The notes: generated by a model from the letters alone, not told the origin. A stretch of DNA of 21,147 nucleotides from Candidatus Omnitrophota bacterium (GCA_003485765.1 DNHS01000059.1:1-21147); one strand, 5' to 3'. Positions 1 to 7,195 are shown, counted from the stretch's first letter. Numbers and translations: made by a program.

Positions 1-393
1 AAATGAAAACGCCTCGTCTAATTTAGACCTTTCTATGTCCTGCAATGCCCTTATGCATATCTGCGCGGTCTTGGGATAATCCCTTGTCAGGTCTTCTATC
101 AGGATGACCGCGCCTTGAGGGGTTGTGAGGAGCGGGTCTGATTTAACAACGTGGGATAATATGGATTTTATAAACCTTTTAGCGCAGAATTCGAACGGCT
201 CTACTTTTATTTCCAGATATACGGGAATAATGCTGTCTCTTTTTAATGAGTCCGAAGAAAAAAGGTCCTTCATCAGAGTCGTCTTCCCTATGCACGGTTC
301 CCCGAATATGGCTATATTCTGCCTGTATCCGTCGCTAAAGGAATTTACCCTGCGTATAAGCGTATTTAATATTTCTTCACGGTCATTGGGCAT
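1..393 (-). CDS. P-loop ATPase, N-terminal part (gene runs off the left edge)
   Basis: Reading from the ATG at 393, an open frame of 131 codons continues without a stop to the window edge, so only the N-terminus is visible. The protein opens with MPNDREEILNTLIRRVNSF and has a Walker A motif, GEPCIGKTTL, at about residues 32-41. A hydrophobic strand, SIIPVYLEI, follows, and GAVILIEDL is a possible Walker B-like strand. This layout resembles AAA/STAND-type or archaeal-ATPase-like NTPases that bind ATP through an N-terminal P-loop. The C-terminal domains that would define the family are outside the window. The tRNA-Gly gene lies about 100 bp upstream in the transcription direction, so this gene probably starts its own unit. 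A nucleotide-binding role is well supported; nothing more specific is. Confidence 0.75.
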   Translation of the reverse strand, partial: MPNDREEILNTLIRRVNSFSDGYRQNIAIFGEPCIGKTTLMKDLFSSDSLKRDSIIPVYLEIKVEPFEFCAKRFIKSILSHVVKSDPLLTTPQGAVILIEDLTRDYPKTAQICIRALQDIERSKLDEAFSF

Positions 394-433
394 AATTTGA
401 CATTAGCCTTATATTTTTACTTTCAATGTCCTT

Positions 434-488
434 CGACTGCTCCTTATTCAGTCGCAGTCTCAGGACGAATTTGCCTTCGGCAAATTCG
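434..488. repeat. Two hairpins between the ATPase gene and tRNA-Gly
   Basis: A 6-bp inverted repeat (CGACTG/CAGTCG, 434-454) is followed by a perfect 10-bp one (CGAATTTGCC at 466-475, GGCAAATTCG at 479-488). The second has a 3-nt loop, TTC on the plus strand and GAA on the minus strand. It starts one base past the tRNA discriminator position (490), so it would fold directly downstream of the tRNA. It could mark the 3' end of the tRNA transcript, but there is no T-run after it. Confidence 0.8.
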
Positions 489-489
489 G

Positions 490-560
490 AGCGGGTGATG
501 GGAATCGAACCCACGCTGCGAGCTTGGGAAGCTCGTGTTCTACCATTGAACTACACCCGC
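490..560 (-). tRNA. tRNA-Gly (anticodon CCC)
   Basis: The minus strand folds as a complete cloverleaf. The acceptor stem is GCGGGTG/CACCCGC, the D arm is GTTCAATGGTAGAAC, the anticodon stem is CGAGC/GCTCG around the loop TTCCCAA, and the T arm contains GGTTCGATTCC. The middle three loop bases are CCC, which reads GGG (glycine). The discriminator base is U, as usual for bacterial glycine tRNAs. CCA is not encoded, so it must be added after transcription. Palindromes flank the gene at both ends, almost touching it. Confidence 0.95.
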
Positions 561-725
561 AAAAATTAATTCGCTTCGCTCATTAATTTTTCCAAAGGGG
601 CTTCGCCCCTATGGCGTTTCGTAATGCTCCTATTCGTCGCATTACTCCACTGTTACCCCTCGGGGGATTGCCTGCAATCCCCCAAACCCCCTACAGCTGT
701 CTGGAATTTTTCAAATTCCATACAG
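561..725. repeat. Cluster of five consecutive hairpins between pfkB-like gene and tRNA
   Basis: This gap of about 185 bp has no gene and consists mostly of inverted repeats. They are AAAAATTAAT/ATTAATTTTT (561-591, with GC-TTC-GC at its centre), AGGGGC-TTC-GCCCCT (596-610), GTAATGC/GCATTAC (621-645), GGGGGATTGC-CT-GCAATCCCCC (662-683), and TGGAATTT-TTC-AAATTCCA (702-720, extended by CTGT/ACAG to 697-725). Three have the same TTC/GAA triloop or centre, as does the hairpin at 466-488. The first stem begins exactly at the tRNA 5' end. No promoter is evident. Confidence 0.85.
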
Positions 726-746
726 TATTTCCTAAATTAGTTATTC

Positions 747-1649
747 CTAAGCTCTGGTTAACTCTTTGAAATCTCTATACCTATCTTCTATATTTTTTCT
801 TTTTATTTTTAAAAATCTATTTATGCTGAAATCCTGCACCGTAAAAGAAGCCATTACGCTTCCCCACAAAAGCGCATTTTTCATATTCTTCTCGTTTATT
901 TTATCTGTTTTTGCCAGATAGCCCATAAATCCGCCTGCAAACGTATCTCCTGCGCCTGTCGGATCTTTAACCTCTTCCAATAAATAGGCAGGCGTCATGA
1001 ATGTAAAATTTTTAGAAAAAAGTATTGCCCCATATTCGCCTCTTTTAACAACTGCAAACCGAGGCCCCAAAGAAAGAAGATATTTGCCTGCTTTCAGTAT
1101 ATTTGATTCTCCTGAAAGCATCTTTGCCTCCAAGTCATTCAGAAATATTATGGAGGTTCTCTTTATCATATTCTTAAGAGACCTGTTTTTATTTTTAATC
1201 CAGTGGTTCATGGAATCGCAGCCTATAAATCTTTTGCCGGCAAATCTTTTAAGTATGAATATCTGCAGGTCAGGGTCTATATTTGCTAAAAATATGTACT
1301 TGCTGGTTTCGTATCCTTTCGGGAGGCATGGCTTGAACTCCGCAAATACATTTAACTGCGTTTCAATAGTTTCTGCGCAATTCATATCTTTGATATAAGA
1401 CCCTTCCCAGCGAAAAGTCTTGCCTTCTTTTGTCTCAAGCCCCTCTAAATCTACGCCGAAAGATCTTATGGTTTTTTTGTGTCCTTCAGGAAAATCCACG
1501 CCTACTGTAGCAACTAGATTTACAGGCGCGAAAAAACTTGCGCTTATTGAAAAATATGTTGCGGATCCGCCCAGTATTTCCTTTGAATATCCAAAAGGAG
1601 ACGCAATTGTATCAAGCGCCACAGAACCGATGACAAGTATCTTACTCAT
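747..1649 (-). CDS. PfkB-family carbohydrate kinase
   Basis: This is a ribokinase/adenosine-kinase-fold sugar or nucleoside kinase of 300 residues, a normal length for the family. The N-terminal strand MSKILVIGSVALDTI is followed by the glycine-rich GGSATYFS substrate region. The C-terminal PfkB signature DPTGAGDTFAGGF carries the catalytic Asp and the anion hole. An internal stretch, AETIETQLNVF, resembles a PfkB subgroup common in anaerobes whose substrate I do not know. I chose the ATG at 1649 because AAGGAA lies just upstream. A possible upstream TTG start at 1673 would sit inside the palindrome at 1671-1715. The gene follows thiC after about 70 bp and may be cotranscribed with it, but thiamine involvement is only a possibility. 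Confidence 0.9.
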   Translation of the reverse strand: MSKILVIGSVALDTIASPFGYSKEILGGSATYFSISASFFAPVNLVATVGVDFPEGHKKTIRSFGVDLEGLETKEGKTFRWEGSYIKDMNCAETIETQLNVFAEFKPCLPKGYETSKYIFLANIDPDLQIFILKRFAGKRFIGCDSMNHWIKNKNRSLKNMIKRTSIIFLNDLEAKMLSGESNILKAGKYLLSLGPRFAVVKRGEYGAILFSKNFTFMTPAYLLEEVKDPTGAGDTFAGGFMGYLAKTDKINEKNMKNALLWGSVMASFTVQDFSINRFLKIKRKNIEDRYRDFKELTRA

Positions 1650-1670
1650 ATTTTCCTTATTTATCACATC

Positions 1671-1715
1671 CAAACAACTTTACATTTCAACAATGTCACT
1701 TTGTAAAGTTGTTTG
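1671..1715. repeat. Intercistronic palindrome, AACTTTACA-arm type
   Basis: Perfect 14-bp arms (CAAACAACTTTACA at 1671-1684, complement at 1702-1715) surround a 17-nt loop containing CAACAATGTCAC. The palindrome fills the gap between the thiC stop codon (1718) and the PfkB kinase start. Almost the same arms recur at 18961-19003. Confidence 0.9.
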
Positions 1716-1717
1716 CT

Positions 1718-2995
1718 CTATTTAAAATATTGCTCCATGATTTTCATGGAACAATAATCGCTGCACATTGTACAGAAGTCTTTATCTACAGATATAGAAG
1801 ATTTTCTTAATTTTTGCGCTTTGACAGGGTCTATGGATTTTTTGATCTGGCCTTTCCAGTCTCTCTTTACCCTTAGTTCTGACATAGCCCTGTCCCAGTT
1901 TAAAGCGCCTGGTATTTTTCTGGCTATATCAGCTGCGTGGCCAGCTATCCTGGAAGCTATGACGCCATTTTTAACATCTTCCTCGTCAGGTATCCTTAGA
2001 TGTTCCGAGGGCGTTACATAGCATAAGAAGTCTGCGCCGTAAAAAGCAGCCAAAGCGCCTCCTATAGCTCCTGTTATATGGTCATATCCAGGGGCTATGT
2101 CTGTTACGAGCGGGCCAAGAACATAAAAAGGCGCGTTGTTGCATAACCTTTTCTCTAGGATCACATTTGTTTCTATTTGGTCCAATGGCACGTGGCCTGG
2201 ACCTTCTATTATAACCTGAACATTGTTTTTTCTAGCCCTGTCCGCAAGTTCTCCTAACATGATAAGTTCCTGTATCTGAGGCCTATCAGTGGCATCCACC
2301 AAAGAACCAGGCCTTAAACCGTCTCCCAGACTAAGCGTCACGTCATATTTCTTTGCGATCCTGAGTATGTCGTCAAAATATTCATAAAAAGGATTTTCTT
2401 TTTTATTCACAATCATCCATTCTGCCAGAAAAGACCCTCCCCTTGAAACTATATTTATAAGCCGTTTTTGTTTTCTAAGCCTTTCTATAACACTTTGCGT
2501 TATGCCGCAGTGAACAGTAAAAAAATCTACGCCATCTGACGCCTGAGTTTCAAGAACTTCAAGAATATCCTGAGCTTTTATGCGAGAGATATGCCCTCTT
2601 TTTTTTGCCGCCATAATGGCTATCTCGTATATCGGAACAGTGCCGACAGGAACAGTCGCGTTCTTTAAAATTATTTTGCGTATCTTTTTTATATCCCCTC
2701 CTGTGCTCAGGTCCATTACAGTATCTGCGCCGTATTTTATTGCAACAGCCATCTTTCTGAGTTCTTTATTAATATTGGAGCTATCCTTGGATGTGCCTAT
2801 ATTAGCATTTACTTTTACGCGCAGCCCTTCCCCTACTGCGCAAGGGTTTATTTTTCTTTTGGAGTTTTTTATGAGGGTAACTTTGCCTTCTTTTATGCGG
2901 GCAATTAATAATTCCAGGGGCATGCCTTCATTTTTTGAAACATAACGCATCTCAGGCGAGATCTTATTTAATTTTGCAAGTTCTATTTGGGTCAT
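1718..2995 (-). CDS. thiC: Phosphomethylpyrimidine synthase ThiC
   Basis: ThiC is a radical-SAM enzyme that rearranges 5-aminoimidazole ribotide into HMP phosphate, the pyrimidine half of thiamine. The 425-residue protein is the short form lacking the N-terminal extension of proteobacterial ThiC. Family motifs include GADTVMDLSTGGD, PVGTVPIYE, FFTVHCGIT, SRGGSFLAEWM, GDGLRPGS, IIEGPGHVPLDQI, GPLVTDIAPGYDHIT and LCYVTPSEHL. The C-terminal cluster motif has cysteines at 408, 411 and 415 (CTMCSDYC), spaced CX2CX3C. The ATG overlaps the upstream thiD2 stop by 4 bp (ATGA), indicating translational coupling. The paralogue BzaF, which makes 5-hydroxybenzimidazole for cobamides, is an alternative, but coupling to the HMP-P kinase ThiD2 favours ThiC. 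I see no TPP riboswitch upstream. Confidence 0.95.
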   Translation of the reverse strand: MTQIELAKLNKISPEMRYVSKNEGMPLELLIARIKEGKVTLIKNSKRKINPCAVGEGLRVKVNANIGTSKDSSNINKELRKMAVAIKYGADTVMDLSTGGDIKKIRKIILKNATVPVGTVPIYEIAIMAAKKRGHISRIKAQDILEVLETQASDGVDFFTVHCGITQSVIERLRKQKRLINIVSRGGSFLAEWMIVNKKENPFYEYFDDILRIAKKYDVTLSLGDGLRPGSLVDATDRPQIQELIMLGELADRARKNNVQVIIEGPGHVPLDQIETNVILEKRLCNNAPFYVLGPLVTDIAPGYDHITGAIGGALAAFYGADFLCYVTPSEHLRIPDEEDVKNGVIASRIAGHAADIARKIPGALNWDRAMSELRVKRDWKGQIKKSIDPVKAQKLRKSSISVDKDFCTMCSDYCSMKIMEQYFK

Positions 2996-3414
2996 AGGGC
3001 CTTTTTAACAATGTTTTTTTCAATATCATAGGTGTCAAATCTGAGTTTTCTGTATCCCCTGCTTATTTTTTCATCTATTATCTTAAAGCACTCCTCAAGA
3101 ACTCTCAAGGATTCTTTAACGCGCTCTATATTAGACATAAAGATGTCAGAAATATTTGCGCTGGATCGCAGCGTAAAATCTATAAATTTTGTTTTATCGC
3201 CAGCCGTATCCCTTTCGGATAAAAGCTTGGCTAAGGATATTTTTTTTGATCTTATCACTAGATTGGTTGCGCCATGCCTTATTGTCTTGAGAGATTTCGT
3301 AGCGCCTTTATTCTGCAAGCTAAACCTGGCTATATCCTCGCAAACCCTCAATCCCTCGCGCGTCCTGTTTAAGTTAGCGTCTATAATCTGTAAAAGCTTG
3401 TTCGGATAAACCAT
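2992..3414 (-). CDS. thiD2: ThiD2-type HMP-phosphate kinase domain protein, stand-alone
   Basis: The 140-residue protein matches the ThiD2 domain, usually the N-terminal part of ThiD2-ThiE fusions. Its start, LLQIIDANLNRTREGLRVCEDIARF, carries the family signature (DANLNRxREGLRVxEDxARF). Helical segments ending in ERVKESLRVLEECFK are also typical. ThiD2 is reported to replace ThiD in phosphorylating HMP phosphate. No ThiE domain is attached, so thiamine-phosphate synthase must be encoded elsewhere. The frame stays open upstream into the inverted-repeat element (to 3534), but those residues look unlike the family. I therefore place the start at the ATG at 3414. No strong Shine-Dalgarno is visible, and translation is coupled to thiC downstream. 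Confidence 0.88.
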   Translation of the reverse strand: MVYPNKLLQIIDANLNRTREGLRVCEDIARFSLQNKGATKSLKTIRHGATNLVIRSKKISLAKLLSERDTAGDKTKFIDFTLRSSANISDIFMSNIERVKESLRVLEECFKIIDEKISRGYRKLRFDTYDIEKNIVKKAL

Positions 3415-3424
3415 AGTTAATATG

Positions 3425-3736
3425 TTTACTCTGCCTAGACAGCGTGTTTCGAGGACGCAAAATTTTCCCAGCGTGAAAATTTTGCTCCGTTTTGACACTC
3501 GCTCGTCTGTTGAGCCAGGTGGGGTCTGAGGCACATTAGAATCGTTTCGGCAAAAGTCCGCAAGGATTTATGGTGAGTTCTGTTCAGTTGACAATACGAT
3601 AGTCGACAGAAGAACGAACCATAAACCGTAGCGGACGGCGAAACGATTCAGTGCCGAATGGCCCCACCTGGCTCAACAGACACCGTGCCCGCTCGTGTCA
3701 AAGAGGCCTCTCAACCCGCTGTCTAGTCAGAGTAAA
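3425..3736. repeat. Large branched inverted-repeat element, copy A (candidate structured RNA)
   Basis: The whole element is self-complementary. Pairings in plus coordinates: P1 3425-3433/3728-3736 and 3436-3444/3717-3725, continuing through 3446-3448/3713-3715 and 3451-3454/3707-3710; side hairpin P2 3457-3467/3475-3485; P3 3491-3498/3695-3702; P4 3505-3524/3662-3681 (20 bp, perfect); P5 3530-3534/3651-3655; P6 3539-3549/3639-3649; P7 3556-3561/3631-3636; P8 3567-3574/3618-3625; P9 3577-3580/3612-3615. P1, P2 and P3 form a three-way junction. It lies directly after rfaE2, whose stop codon and last codons form part of P1, and before thiD2. The transcribed strand is undetermined. It does not match tmRNA, RNase P, SRP or 6S signatures that I know. 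Confidence 0.9.
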
Positions 3737-4208
3737 GACCTCTAATTTTACTTATAATACTTCGCGTTGAAAGGCCTTTTATATATTGCAAACTCTTAAC
3801 TTTACCGCCGTATGATTCTACAAAATCCGAACCTACTATATTTTCTTTTTTCCAATCCCCGCCCTTAACAAGCACATCGGGTTTTATTGCTTTTATAAGC
3901 TCGAGAGGAGTCAGCTCGTTAAATATCACTACAAAATCTACTGCCTCCAATGCGGCAAGTAAAATTGCCCTATTTTTTTGCGATACAATAGGCCTTGATT
4001 TTCCTTTTATTTTTTTCACTGAACCATCGCTATTTAGGCCTATAACCAGTATATCGCCTAAAGATTTTGCTTTTGAAAGATAGCTCACGTGGCCTGCGTG
4101 CAGGATATCAAAGCAGCCATTCGTGAACACAACCTTTCTATTTTTGTATTTCAGCTTTTTTATAGCGCTTACTGCATGGAGAAGGGTTTTTATTTTTTTA
4201 GAAAGCAT
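3723..4208 (-). CDS. rfaE2: D-glycero-beta-D-manno-heptose 1-phosphate adenylyltransferase (RfaE2/HldE C-domain)
   Basis: This nucleotidyltransferase of 161 residues transfers AMP from ATP to heptose 1-phosphate, making the ADP-heptose precursor of the LPS inner core. It has the cytidylyltransferase-fold signature FTNGCFDILHAGH with HAGH at residues 37-40, then VIGLNSDGSVKKIKG, RPIVSQKNRAILLAAL, and PDVLVKGGDW, all family hallmarks. It is the stand-alone RfaE2 form, without the RfaE1 kinase half. The start overlaps the end of gmhA by 11 bp, so the two are coupled. The ADP-heptose kinase RfaE1 and phosphatase GmhB are not in the window. The last codons (LYSD, stop) lie within the outer stem of the large inverted-repeat element. 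Confidence 0.95.
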   Translation of the reverse strand: MLSKKIKTLLHAVSAIKKLKYKNRKVVFTNGCFDILHAGHVSYLSKAKSLGDILVIGLNSDGSVKKIKGKSRPIVSQKNRAILLAALEAVDFVVIFNELTPLELIKAIKPDVLVKGGDWKKENIVGSDFVESYGGKVKSLQYIKGLSTRSIISKIRGLYSD

Positions 4209-4761
4209 CTTCTATGAGCTCGCATACAATATGACCTATTGCAATATGAGCTTCCTGTATCCTGGGAGTATTGCTAGAGGGAACTCTTATACATATATCT
4301 GCTATCTTGCAAAGCTCTCCAATTTTATTTCCTGTAAGAGCAGCTGTTTTAAGGCCTATTTGGGACGCTTTTAAAATGCCGGCCACCACATTCTTTGAAC
4401 TGCCGCTTGTGGATATTCCTATTGCCATATCGCCTTTATTGCCAAAAGCCTCCACCTGTCTCTCGAAAATATATTCAAAATTATAATCATTTCCAAGCGC
4501 TGTAAGAGTAGAGATATTAGCGGTAAGCGCTATTGCTGGAAACGCTTTTCTTTCCTTCTTGAATCTGCCAACAAGCTCTGTTGCTATATGCATGCTGTCA
4601 GTAGCGCTGCCGCCGTTTCCGAACAACAGAATCTTATGGCCTGATTTTATTGTCTTAAGCATTGCGCTTGCGAGTTTTTCAATCTCTTTGACATTGTTTT
4701 CAAGCACTTTATTTTTTACATCTATGCTCTCTTTTAATAATTCCGCTATTTTTTTCTTCAT
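4198..4761 (-). CDS. gmhA: Phosphoheptose isomerase (SIS domain)
   Basis: GmhA converts sedoheptulose 7-phosphate to D-glycero-D-manno-heptose 7-phosphate, the first committed step of ADP-heptose synthesis. The protein is 187 residues with one SIS domain. Motifs seen are LFGNGGSATDSMHIATELVGRF, ALTANISTLTALGNDYNFEYIF, GDMAIGISTSGSSKNV and RIQEAHIAIGHIVCELIE, all typical of GmhA. A longer frame opens at 4806, but that part overlaps pfk and does not look like the family. The ATG at 4761 is one base past the pfk stop codon. Order pfk-gmhA-rfaE2, with overlaps, indicates one transcript linking sugar-phosphate metabolism to outer-membrane LPS. Confidence 0.95.
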   Translation of the reverse strand: MKKKIAELLKESIDVKNKVLENNVKEIEKLASAMLKTIKSGHKILLFGNGGSATDSMHIATELVGRFKKERKAFPAIALTANISTLTALGNDYNFEYIFERQVEAFGNKGDMAIGISTSGSSKNVVAGILKASQIGLKTAALTGNKIGELCKIADICIRVPSSNTPRIQEAHIAIGHIVCELIEDAF

Positions 4762-4762
4762 A

Positions 4763-5791
4763 TTATCCGAAAAATATCTTCGCGATGTTGTAAAGCTCCA
4801 TGTCAACGGTTTTCAATTCGCTGACAGCAGCTTCTAACGGAACTGCTATTATTTTGTTTCCCTGTAAACTTGCCATTTTACCATAATCTTTTTTCAGCAC
4901 CAACTCCATTGCCTTTATGCCGAACCTTGTGCCAAGGACTCTGTCAAATGCTGTCGGAGTCCCGCCTCTTTGTATGTACCCCAGCACTGTTACCCTTGTT
5001 TCATATCCTGTTCTTTTCTCTATCTCATCTCCGATTCTCTGGCCTATGCCTCCCAGCCTTACATGGCCGAATGCATCAAGTTTTTCTTCCTGGATAATCA
5101 TAGTGCCTTCTTTAAACTTGGCGCCTTCAGCTACAACTACTATGCTGAAATTTTTCCCTCTTTGGTGTCTTTTTTTTATAATACTGCAAACCTCATCGAG
5201 ATCCACAGGTACCTCTGGTATAAGAATAACATCTGCTCCTCCTGCAAGCCCTGATTCAAGGGCTATCCATCCAGCATGCCTTCCCATTACCTCAACTACC
5301 ATTATTCTATGATGCGATTCCGCGGTTGTGTGAAGCCTGTCAATTGCCTCTGTTGCAATATTTATAGCAGTGTCAAACCCAAATGTAACGTCAGTGCAGC
5401 TTAGATCATTATCTATTGTCTTAGGCGCGCCAACCACATTGAAGCCGTCTTTATATAATTTATTCGCAACGCCCAGCGTATCTTCTCCTCCAACTGCTAT
5501 CAAGGCTTCAAGCCCAATATTTTTAAAGTTTTCTTTGACATTTTTTATGTCGTTTTCTTTTTTATAAGGGTTGGTTCTGGATGTGCCGAGTATAGTCCCG
5601 CCCTTTGGCAATATCCCTGAAACTGACTGAAGGCTTAATTCAACTGTATCGTTTTCAACAAGGCCTTTCCAGCCGTTTCTTATTCCTACAACTTTATAAT
5701 CTTCCTGAATTGCATACCTCACGACAGCCCTTATTACAGGGTTTAATCCAGGACAATCGCCGCCGCCAGTTAATATGCCTACTTTCTTCAT
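4763..5791 (-). CDS. pfp: 6-phosphofructokinase, probably pyrophosphate-dependent
   Basis: The protein of 342 residues is a PfkA-fold phosphofructokinase. The N-terminal GILTGGGDCPGLNPVIRA loop, PKTIDNDL catalytic loop, FGFDTAINIATEAIDRL, and VEVMGRHAGWIAL are all present. At the phosphoryl-donor site it has GGEDT rather than the GGDGS of ATP enzymes, and Lys rather than Gly before TIDND. Asp and Lys at these two positions are the known signature of PPi-using enzymes, in which the reaction is reversible. A strong Shine-Dalgarno, AAAGGAGG, lies about 10 bp before the ATG. The gene follows accC closely. The donor specificity is inferred from these residues only. Confidence 0.9.
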   Translation of the reverse strand: MKKVGILTGGGDCPGLNPVIRAVVRYAIQEDYKVVGIRNGWKGLVENDTVELSLQSVSGILPKGGTILGTSRTNPYKKENDIKNVKENFKNIGLEALIAVGGEDTLGVANKLYKDGFNVVGAPKTIDNDLSCTDVTFGFDTAINIATEAIDRLHTTAESHHRIMVVEVMGRHAGWIALESGLAGGADVILIPEVPVDLDEVCSIIKKRHQRGKNFSIVVVAEGAKFKEGTMIIQEEKLDAFGHVRLGGIGQRIGDEIEKRTGYETRVTVLGYIQRGGTPTAFDRVLGTRFGIKAMELVLKKDYGKMASLQGNKIIAVPLEAAVSELKTVDMELYNIAKIFFG

Positions 5792-5809
5792 GATTCTACT
5801 ATCCTCCTT

Positions 5810-7159
5810 TTATTCGTTTGTGCCTAAAAGTTTTTCCACATAGTCTGTCGCAAAATCGCCTCTTAAAAATAACGTATCGCCCATCACATGCTTAAGAAAA
5901 GGTATCGTGGTTTTTATAGGAGATATCATAAATTCATCAAGGGCTCTTTGCATTATCTTTATTGCCTCCTGCCTGGAATTTCCATAGCAGATAACCTTGG
6001 CTATCATGGAATCGTAATACTGGGATATTGTATACCCTGTGTAAACATGCGAATCCACTCTTACGCCTGGGCCGCCAGGAGCTAAAAACATCTCTACCTT
6101 TCCCGGGCAAGGCATAAAGTTTTTCTCTGGATCCTCTGCGTTGACCCTGCATTCTATTGCAGCGCCTTTTATTTTTATGTCGTCCTGCTTGAAGCCTAGC
6201 TTCATACCGCTGGCTATCTTTATCTGCTCTTTTATCAAGTCTATGCCTGTGACCATTTCTGTTACAGGATGTTCTACCTGAATCCTGGTATTCATTTCCA
6301 GAAAATAAAAATTTTCATGCCTGTCAAAAAGAAATTCAACTGTCCCTGCATTCAGGTAATTGCACGCCTTGGCTGCCTTAACCGCCATGTCCCCTGCCTT
6401 TTTTCTTAATTTGGAATCTATTACAGAAGATGGGGATTCTTCTATCAATTTCTGATGCCGCCTTTGAATGGTACAATCTCTTTCGCCGAGTGATACGATA
6501 TGGCCATATTTATCAGCAAGTATCTGCACCTCTACGTGTCTTGGCCTTTCAATATATTTCTCAAGATACACATCTGCGTTTCCGAATGCAGCCTCTGCCT
6601 CCTGCTGAGCGGTTATAAGCGCGCTGATCAATCTTACATCATTGTGGCATACTCTCATGCCTTTTCCGCCGCCGCCTGCAGAAGCCTTTATTATAACAGG
6701 GTATTTTAATCTCTTTGCTGTCTTTACAGCTTCTTCTTTTGTCTTTATAATACTCTGACTGCCAGGTATAACAGGTATGCCAACCTTCTGCATGGCTAGC
6801 CTTGCTGTCATCTTGTCGCCCATCATCCTCATGTTCTCAGGAGTAGGCCCTATAAACGTTATGTCGCAGGATTCGCATATTTCGGCAAAGTGCGCATTTT
6901 CTGCCAGGAATCCGTAACCTGGATGGATCGCATCTACGTCTGTAATTTCAGCAGCGCTTATAATAGCAGGTATATTCAGATAACTTTCTGAGCTCTGGGC
7001 AGGGCCTATGCACACAGCTTCATCAGCCATCCTGGTACTAAGAGAATCTGCGTCAGCTTCTGAATATACAGCAACTGTCTTTATGTCCATCTCTTTACAT
7101 GCTCGTATGATCCTTACGGCAATTTCACCACGATTGGCAATTAGAATTTTTGAGAACAT
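5810..7159 (-). CDS. accC: Acetyl-CoA carboxylase, biotin carboxylase subunit
   Basis: AccC uses ATP and bicarbonate to carboxylate biotin on AccB, the first half-reaction of malonyl-CoA formation for fatty-acid synthesis. The 449-residue length matches the family. It starts MFSKILIANRGEIAVRI, followed by AIHPGYGFLAEN, the ATP-grasp loop KASAGGGGKGMR, EKYIERPRHVEVQILAD, GERDCTIQRRHQKLIEESPS, FLEMNTRIQVEHPVTEM, and the C-terminal ECRVNAEDP. All expected ATP-binding and catalytic residues appear intact. The gene is preceded by accB in the usual accB-accC pairing. The carboxyltransferase subunits accA/accD are not in the window. Confidence 0.97.
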   Translation of the reverse strand: MFSKILIANRGEIAVRIIRACKEMDIKTVAVYSEADADSLSTRMADEAVCIGPAQSSESYLNIPAIISAAEITDVDAIHPGYGFLAENAHFAEICESCDITFIGPTPENMRMMGDKMTARLAMQKVGIPVIPGSQSIIKTKEEAVKTAKRLKYPVIIKASAGGGGKGMRVCHNDVRLISALITAQQEAEAAFGNADVYLEKYIERPRHVEVQILADKYGHIVSLGERDCTIQRRHQKLIEESPSSVIDSKLRKKAGDMAVKAAKACNYLNAGTVEFLFDRHENFYFLEMNTRIQVEHPVTEMVTGIDLIKEQIKIASGMKLGFKQDDIKIKGAAIECRVNAEDPEKNFMPCPGKVEMFLAPGGPGVRVDSHVYTGYTISQYYDSMIAKVICYGNSRQEAIKIMQRALDEFMISPIKTTIPFLKHVMGDTLFLRGDFATDYVEKLLGTNE

Positions 7160-7195
7160 AACAAAGATTTTCCTTAGTCAATGTCAAAGATAACT

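Noticed and set aside
561..725. CRISPR array or integron attC array
   Set aside because: The units are different palindromes without a common direct repeat or regular spacing, and no cas or integrase gene is present.
2992..3534. A 180-residue version of ThiD2 starting inside the large inverted-repeat element
   Set aside because: The first 40 residues are encoded by the repeat and do not resemble ThiD2. The family-like sequence begins at the ATG at 3414.
3530..3540. GTCTGAGG near thiamine genes as a TPP riboswitch core
   Set aside because: It is on the opposite strand to thiD2-thiC, is equally present in copy B far from thiamine genes, and the other conserved TPP riboswitch segments are missing.
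4870..5312. Plus-strand open frames inside pfk and other genes (for example 4917-5312 and 15661-16110)
   Set aside because: They lie opposite well-conserved minus-strand genes, show no recognisable family or ribosome-binding site, and are best explained as antisense shadows.
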